In this document: one piece after another, positions 5,522-8,598 of the stretch
Layout of the letters: every line of letters starts with the position of its first letter
Position numbering within the stretch: position 1 is the stretch's first letter
Assembly: GCA_024711185.1 (NCBI GenBank)
Contig: JANJTI010000246.1
Location: 1 to 8,598, forward strand
Length of the DNA: 8,598 bases
Direction of reading: 5' to 3'
Source of the DNA: Brevundimonas sp.
GTDB lineage: Bacteria; Pseudomonadota; Alphaproteobacteria; Caulobacterales; Caulobacteraceae
Translations under genes and position numbers: made by a program
Notes under the pieces: generated by a model
The model's input: only the letters and a program-made list of their open reading frames with translations
Told to the model about the DNA's origin: nothing
Databases searched by the model: none

Positions 5522-6682
5522 TCAGCCCTTGAACGACGCGACGGCGGCGATGATGCGGTCCTGCGTGGCCTCGTCGAGGTCGGCATGCATCGGCAGGCTG
5601 ATCACCCGGTCCTTGAGCCGCTCGGTGACCGGCAGCCCGCCGGCGCCGCGCGGAAAGCGCTCGTAGGCCGGCTGCAGGTGCAGGGGGATGGGGTAGTAGA
5701 CGGCCGTGGGCACCCCCTGGTCCTTCAGGTGGGCCGCCAGCCCGTCGCGGTCCTCGTGCTCGATGGTGTACTGCGCCCAGTTGGAGACGTTGCCCGCCGG
5801 CACGTCCGGCACGGCCGCCACATGCGGGCGCAGGCCCTCGTTGTAGCGGGCCGCGATCCGGTTGCGCCACTCGATCTCCTGCGGGAAGGCCTTCAGCTTC
5901 TCGATCAGCACCGCCGCCTGGATGGTGTCCAGCCGGCTGTTCAGCCCGATGCGCATGTTGAGGTATTTGGGGTCGTGTTCGAAGGTGCGGTCGCGCAGGT
6001 CGACCTCCACCGCCTTGCCATGCACCCGGAGCGAATCGATCAGCTGGGCCAGCTGGTCGTCGTTGGTCAGCACCGCCCCGCCGTCGCCGTAGCAACCCAG
6101 CGGCTTGGCCGGGAAGAAGCTGGTGGTGGTGATGTCGGCCCACTCCAGCGGATGCCGCCCCTCGATGGTGCAGCCGAAGCCCTGCGCCGAATCCGCGATC
6201 AGCTTGAGGCCGTGGCGGTCGCAGATGGCCTTGATCGCCGGATAGTCGGCGGGCTGGCCGAACAGGTCGACGGCGATCACCACCCGCGGCTTCAGCCGGC
6301 CTTCCTTCACCACGCCCTCGATCGCCGCCTCCAGCGCCTTCGGATCCATGTTGTAGGTCTTCGGATCGACGTCGACGAACACCGGCGCGGCGTGGAACCA
6401 CGGCACGACCTCCGCCGTGGCCGCAAAGGTGAAGCTGGGCACGAAGACCGCGTCGCCGTGACCGATGTCCCAGGCCATCAGCGGCAGGGCGAGCGCGTCG
6501 GTGCCGTTGGCGCAGCCCAGGGCATGCTTCGCCCTGCCGAAGGCGGCGAGGTCCTGCTCGAACTGGCGCACCTGCGGCCCCATCACCCAGGCGCCGCCGG
6601 TCACGGCCTCCTGCACGGCCGCCTCGATCCTGCCGGCGAGGCGCAGGCGCTGGGCCTGCAGGTCGATGAAGGGGATCGTCAT
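5522..6682 (-). CDS. DegT/DnrJ/EryC1 family PLP sugar aminotransferase (GnnB/WbpE-type candidate)
   Basis: A 386-residue fold-type I aminotransferase that transfers an amino group, usually from glutamate, to a keto group of a nucleotide sugar. Family landmarks are FIDLQAQ at the start (5-11), GTD (60-62) for the phosphate of PLP, P-SFTFAATAE (82-91), IADSAQGFG (162-170) with D164 contacting the pyridine nitrogen, SFFPAKPLGCYGDGGA (188-203) with Schiff-base lysine K193, and GLNSRLDTIQAA (246-257). The PTAVYYPIPLHLQP segment (325-338) matches WbpE closely as I recall it. Compared with WbpE there are about 14 extra residues between R219-V-HGK and the RIGLNSR motif. WbpE and GnnB aminate C3-keto sugars, and the adjacent dehydrogenase gene supports this. 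GGAGAG at 6690-6695 lies 7 bases before the start. It is the first gene of a two-gene unit transcribed away from the GmhB-like gene. Sugar identity is inference. Confidence 0.94.
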   Translation of the reverse strand: MTIPFIDLQAQRLRLAGRIEAAVQEAVTGGAWVMGPQVRQFEQDLAAFGRAKHALGCANGTDALALPLMAWDIGHGDAVFVPSFTFAATAEVVPWFHAAPVFVDVDPKTYNMDPKALEAAIEGVVKEGRLKPRVVIAVDLFGQPADYPAIKAICDRHGLKLIADSAQGFGCTIEGRHPLEWADITTTSFFPAKPLGCYGDGGAVLTNDDQLAQLIDSLRVHGKAVEVDLRDRTFEHDPKYLNMRIGLNSRLDTIQAAVLIEKLKAFPQEIEWRNRIAARYNEGLRPHVAAVPDVPAGNVSNWAQYTIEHEDRDGLAAHLKDQGVPTAVYYPIPLHLQPAYERFPRGAGGLPVTERLKDRVISLPMHADLDEATQDRIIAAVASFKG

Positions 6683-6689
6683 GGGGAGG

Positions 6690-6695
6690 CTCTCC
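6690..6695 (-). promoter_or_regulatory. Ribosome binding site of the sugar aminotransferase gene
   Basis: On the minus strand GGAGAG is followed by 7 bases (CCTCCCC) and then the ATG at 6682. It fixes the start of the aminotransferase. The rest of the 161-base gap to the divergent gene at 6844 must hold promoters for both directions; no convincing -35/-10 pair could be assigned. Confidence 0.6.
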
Positions 6696-6843
6696 GGCGT
6701 CGGGATCGCGGGCTCGGCGGGAGTCGAACGCGTCGCATGGTCGCGCGCTCCCTACCAAATCGTCCGTCCCCGCGCCAAACCCGGCGGGGTCACATCGGGT
6801 GAGGGATTGCAACGGCCGCCGGCGGCGCCGTATCGCAGCGGCC

Positions 6844-7356
6844 ATGAGCACCGGCGTCCCCGCCGTGTTCCTCGACCGCGACGGCGTGCTGATCGAGGAC
6901 ACAGGCTACCCCCATCTGGAAGAGCACCTGCGCATCACGCCGGGGGCCATCGCCGCCGTCGGACGGCTGAACCGGCTGGGCTACCTCTGCGTGGTGGTGA
7001 CCAACCAGTCCGGCGTGGCCCGCGGCCTGTTCAGCGAAGAGCAGATGAAGGCCTTCAACGCCCTGATGGTGCGCCGCTTCGCCGCCAGCGGGGCGCGGCT
7101 GGGCGCCGTCTACGCCTGCCCCTACCACGCCGAGGCCCGCGACGAGCGCTGGCGGCATCCCGACCATCCGGACCGCAAGCCGAACCCCGGCATGATCCTG
7201 CGCGCCATCGCCGACCATCATATCGACCCGACCCGCAGCTTCCTGATCGGCGACCAGGACAGCGACCTCGAGGCCGCGCGCCGGGCCGGCGTTCCGGGCT
7301 TCCGCTTCGAGGGCGGCGACCTGGACGTTTTCGTCCGCGAGCTGCTCGGGCACTGA
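6844..7356 (+). CDS. gmhB: HAD-IIIA phosphatase, GmhB-like (heptose 1,7-bisphosphate 7-phosphatase)
   Basis: A 170-residue HAD-superfamily phosphatase. Motif I is FLDRDGVL with nucleophile D11 and acid/base D13; motif II is VVVTNQSGVARG with T53-N54-Q55-S56; motif III is the lysine of RKPNPGM (K112); motif IV is GDQDSD with magnesium ligands D137 and D141. The combination and length match GmhB, which makes heptose 1-phosphate for lipopolysaccharide or S-layer glycans. C92 and H95 (CPYH) match half of the GmhB zinc site, but the usual Cys-x-Cys before RKP is replaced by a segment containing H105-P-D-H108, so zinc binding is altered or lost. A histidinol-phosphate phosphatase-like role is an alternative. 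ATG 6844 is chosen because homology starts at once; a GTG at 6799 would add 15 arginine-rich residues and has no better binding site. No clear Shine-Dalgarno sequence precedes either. It is divergent from the envelope-sugar pair. Confidence 0.85.
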   Translation: MSTGVPAVFLDRDGVLIEDTGYPHLEEHLRITPGAIAAVGRLNRLGYLCVVVTNQSGVARGLFSEEQMKAFNALMVRRFAASGARLGAVYACPYHAEARDERWRHPDHPDRKPNPGMILRAIADHHIDPTRSFLIGDQDSDLEAARRAGVPGFRFEGGDLDVFVRELLGH

Positions 7357-7362
7357 GCCGGG

Positions 7363-7387
7363 TCCGCCCGCGGCGGGTGGATTTCCT
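7363..7387 (+). terminator. Possible weak intrinsic terminator after the GmhB-like gene
   Basis: TCCGCCC (7363-7369) can pair with GGGTGGA (7375-7381), including one G-T pair, around a 5-base loop GCGGC, and is followed by TTTCC. It starts 7 bases after the stop codon. The T-run is short, so termination would be weak or the structure may be incidental; the hydrolase gene follows 45 bases later on the same strand. Confidence 0.35.
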
Positions 7388-7421
7388 CGTCCGATGAAAT
7401 ACCTTGCCCGCCGACCGCTCC

Positions 7422-7425
7422 GGAG
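7422..7425 (+). promoter_or_regulatory. Ribosome binding site of the alpha/beta hydrolase gene
   Basis: GGAG with a 6-base spacer before ATG 7432 supports that start codon. A nearby ATG at 7394-7396 is in a different frame. Confidence 0.55.
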
Positions 7426-7431
7426 TTTCCC

Positions 7432-8304
7432 ATGACCGCCTTCGTCGACCGCCACTGGACCAGCGCCGACGGCCTGCGCCTCTATGCGCGCGACTACGCG
7501 GCCGCCGCCGGCCCGGCGAAGCTGCCGGTGATCGCCATCCACGGCCTGACCCGCAACTCGGCCGACTTCGAGGTTATCGCGCCGCTGATCGCCCAGTCCG
7601 GTCGGCGGGTGCTGGCCATCGACGTGCGCGGCCGCGGCCGCTCCGACCGCGCCCCCGACCCGATGACCTACCAGCCGGCGACCTATGCGAAGGACGTGCT
7701 CGAGCTGATGCGGCAGTCCGGCATCGAGCGCGCCGTCTTCCTCGGCACCTCGATGGGCGGGCTGATCACCATGGCGCTGGCCGCCGTCCGCTCGAAGGTG
7801 ATCGCCGCGGCGATCATCAACGACGTCGGGCCCGAGGTGGCGAAGGAAGGCCTCGCCCGCATCGCCGCCTACACCGGCCAGCCGGTCGACACCCCGACAT
7901 GGAAGGACGCCGCCGCCTACGCCCGACGCACCAACGAGGTCGCCTTCCCGCACTATGTGGACGCCGACTGGGCCGCCTTCGCCCGCCGGGTGTTCACCGA
8001 GGGCCCCGAGGGCGCGCCGATCCTCAACTACGATCCCGACATCATGGCCCCGATCAGGGCCGCCGGAACCAGGGCCCTGGTCCCCGGCCTGTGGCCCATG
8101 TTCGGCCGGCTGGCGCGCGGCCGACCGGTGCTGCTGGTGCGTGGCGAGACCTCCGACCTGCTCAGCCCGGCCATCGCCGCGAAGATGCGCAAGCGGGCTC
8201 CGAAGATGGACTATGTCGAGGTCCCCGGCGTCGGCCACGCCCCCATGCTCGACGAGCCGGAGGCCAAGGCGGCGATCTTTCCATTCCTCGGGGAGGTGGA
8301 GTGA
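7432..8304 (+). CDS. Alpha/beta hydrolase
   Basis: A 290-residue single-domain alpha/beta hydrolase. The oxyanion-hole motif is HGLT (37-40), followed by the conserved AIDVRGRGRSD (62-72). The nucleophile elbow GTSMGG (105-110) holds S107; the acid is likely D242 in ETSDLLS and the base H269 in PGVGHAPML, so the Ser-Asp-His triad is complete. The cap region (about 133-225) with YTGQPVDTPTW and the HYVDADWAAFA stretch resembles proteobacterial hydrolases annotated only as alpha/beta fold hydrolase, with lactonase, esterase or dienelactone-type activities known in relatives. There is no signal peptide or membrane segment, so it is probably cytoplasmic. It lies 75 bases after the GmhB-like gene and may be read through from it, or may have its own promoter. 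Its stop is followed immediately by the inverted heptamer repeat. Substrate is not recognised. Confidence 0.93.
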   Translation: MTAFVDRHWTSADGLRLYARDYAAAAGPAKLPVIAIHGLTRNSADFEVIAPLIAQSGRRVLAIDVRGRGRSDRAPDPMTYQPATYAKDVLELMRQSGIERAVFLGTSMGGLITMALAAVRSKVIAAAIINDVGPEVAKEGLARIAAYTGQPVDTPTWKDAAAYARRTNEVAFPHYVDADWAAFARRVFTEGPEGAPILNYDPDIMAPIRAAGTRALVPGLWPMFGRLARGRPVLLVRGETSDLLSPAIAAKMRKRAPKMDYVEVPGVGHAPMLDEPEAKAAIFPFLGEVE

Positions 8305-8305
8305 G

Positions 8306-8425
8306 GTGAGGGCTTAGGGCTTAGGGGTTAGGGGGGATGGTGATGGACACAGGCGTGAAGGCCTCTTCCTCCTAAGCCCCAAGCCCCAAGCCCCAAGCCC
8401 CAAGCCCCAAGCCCCAAGCCCTCAC
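8306..8425. repeat. Inverted heptanucleotide tandem repeats between convergent genes (possible bidirectional terminator)
   Basis: The left block (8309-8336) has period-7 units AGGGCTT, AGGGCTT, AGGGGTT and AGGGGGG. The right block (8374-8422) has six exact AAGCCCC units plus a final AAGCCCT, which is the same motif on the other strand. GTGAGGGCTT (8306-8315) is perfectly complementary to AAGCCCTCAC (8416-8425), and CTAAGCCC (8372-8379) can pair with either GGGCTTAG (8310-8317 or 8317-8324). The arms are separated by about 37 unrelated bases (8337-8373). The element spans from just after the hydrolase stop to across the nadE stop, so a folded transcript could end transcription from both sides. 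No gene is seen in this stretch. Confidence 0.85.
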
Positions 8426-8598
8426 TCCGGCACGTTCGCCTCCAGCTCGTCCAGCCACACCCGCGCCGTGGCGTCCGAGGGCGCCCGCCAGTCGCCGCGC
8501 GGGCTGAGCGACCCGCCCGTCACCACCTTCGGCCCGTTCGGCAGGGCCGAGCGCTTGAACTGGGCGGTCTGGAAGAACCGCACGAGGAACTTGCGCAG
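8422..8598 (-). CDS. nadE: NAD+ synthetase, glutamine-dependent, C-terminal fragment
   Basis: The frame enters from the right edge and gives the last 58 residues, beginning [20 protein letters not shown] and ending ELEANVPE. The segments [29 protein letters not shown] and [10 protein letters not shown] are highly characteristic of the C-terminal end of long, glutamine-dependent NAD+ synthetase (EC 6.3.5.1, usually about 550-690 residues). This end belongs to the synthetase domain that converts nicotinic acid adenine dinucleotide to NAD+ using ammonia channelled from an N-terminal nitrilase-like glutaminase domain. The start and the glutaminase domain are outside the window. The TGA stop (complement of 8422-8424) lies inside the right arm of the heptamer inverted repeat, so the repeat abuts the gene exactly. 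Confidence 0.95.
   Translation of the reverse strand: MRKFLVRFFQTAQFKRSALPNGPKVVTGGSLSPRGDWRAPSDATARVWLDELEANVPE

Noticed and set aside
4555..5532. Plus-strand open frame (325 codons) opposite the dehydrogenase gene
   Set aside because: Low-complexity shadow rich in Asp, Gly, Val and Arg; the minus-strand dehydrogenase has complete Rossmann and EKP motifs.
6711..6775. tRNA-like stretch on the minus strand (GGTAGGGAGC, then a CAT in a loop-like position, then GTTCGACTCCCGCC)
   Set aside because: The T-arm has two mismatches in five pairs, the spacing between D-loop-like and T-loop-like parts is about 8 bases short, and there is no matching acceptor stem. At most a degenerate remnant, more likely coincidence.
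5432..6802. Long plus-strand open frame (456 codons) opposite the aminotransferase gene
   Set aside because: Shadow frame rich in Arg, Gly, Val and Asp without a family pattern; the minus-strand aminotransferase is certain.
6790..8238. Long minus-strand open frame (482 codons) opposite the phosphatase and hydrolase genes
   Set aside because: Composition is that of a GC-rich antisense shadow, with no recognisable motif. Both plus-strand genes have intact catalytic motifs.
8374..8422. CRISPR array
   Set aside because: The repeats are contiguous 7-base units without spacers, so this is a simple tandem repeat.

Overview
The window is very GC-rich (roughly 70% by eye). Gene content, codon use and intergenic palindromes suggest an alphaproteobacterium, most likely a member of the Caulobacterales (Caulobacter, Phenylobacterium or Brevundimonas type). 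That placement is inference from overall character. Nothing here is a plasmid, phage, transposon or CRISPR feature, and the region looks like ordinary chromosome packed tightly with metabolic and envelope genes.

Layout. (1) 1-352, plus: the C-terminal end of a probably exported protein with a 13-proline run followed by a beta-rich domain. (2) 357-2926, minus: a two-gene unit, glycerol kinase (glpK) then an aminoglycoside-phosphotransferase-fold kinase of the ACAD10/11-like type, joined by a 4-base ATGA overlap. (3) 2927-3101: divergent intergenic region filled by a REP-like inverted pair of GC-rich palindromes whose right arm runs into the ribosome binding site of the next gene. (4) 3102-4585, plus: a fold-type II PLP threonine/serine dehydratase and a MaoC-type hydratase, again joined by an ATGA overlap. 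(5) 4582-6682, minus: a DegT/DnrJ/EryC1 sugar aminotransferase followed 4 bases later by a Gfo/Idh/MocA dehydrogenase, together a classic oxidise-then-aminate pair for a nucleotide 3-amino sugar. (6) 6844-7356, plus: a GmhB-like HAD phosphatase, divergent from the aminotransferase. (7) 7432-8304, plus: an alpha/beta hydrolase of unknown substrate with an intact triad. (8) 8305-8421: heptanucleotide repeats in inverted orientation between convergent genes. (9) 8422-8598, minus: the C-terminal 58 residues of glutamine-dependent NAD+ synthetase (nadE).

How genes work together. glpK feeds glycerol 3-phosphate to lipid and central metabolism; the coupled kinase may act on a hydroxyacyl-CoA-type or other small substrate. 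The aminotransferase and dehydrogenase could make UDP-GlcNAc3N (GnnA/GnnB type, for amide-only lipid A) or the related WbpB/WbpE product. With the GmhB-like phosphatase next door, positions 4582-7356 may be an envelope-sugar neighbourhood. Two convergent gene pairs have essentially no space between them: a 4-base gap at 353-356, and a shared CTAG serving as stop on both strands at 4582-4585. No clearly new system was found. The most interesting points are the coupled glpK-kinase unit, the diamino-sugar pair, the REP arm overlapping a ribosome binding site, the heptamer inverted repeat, and loss of the second zinc-cysteine pair in the GmhB homologue.
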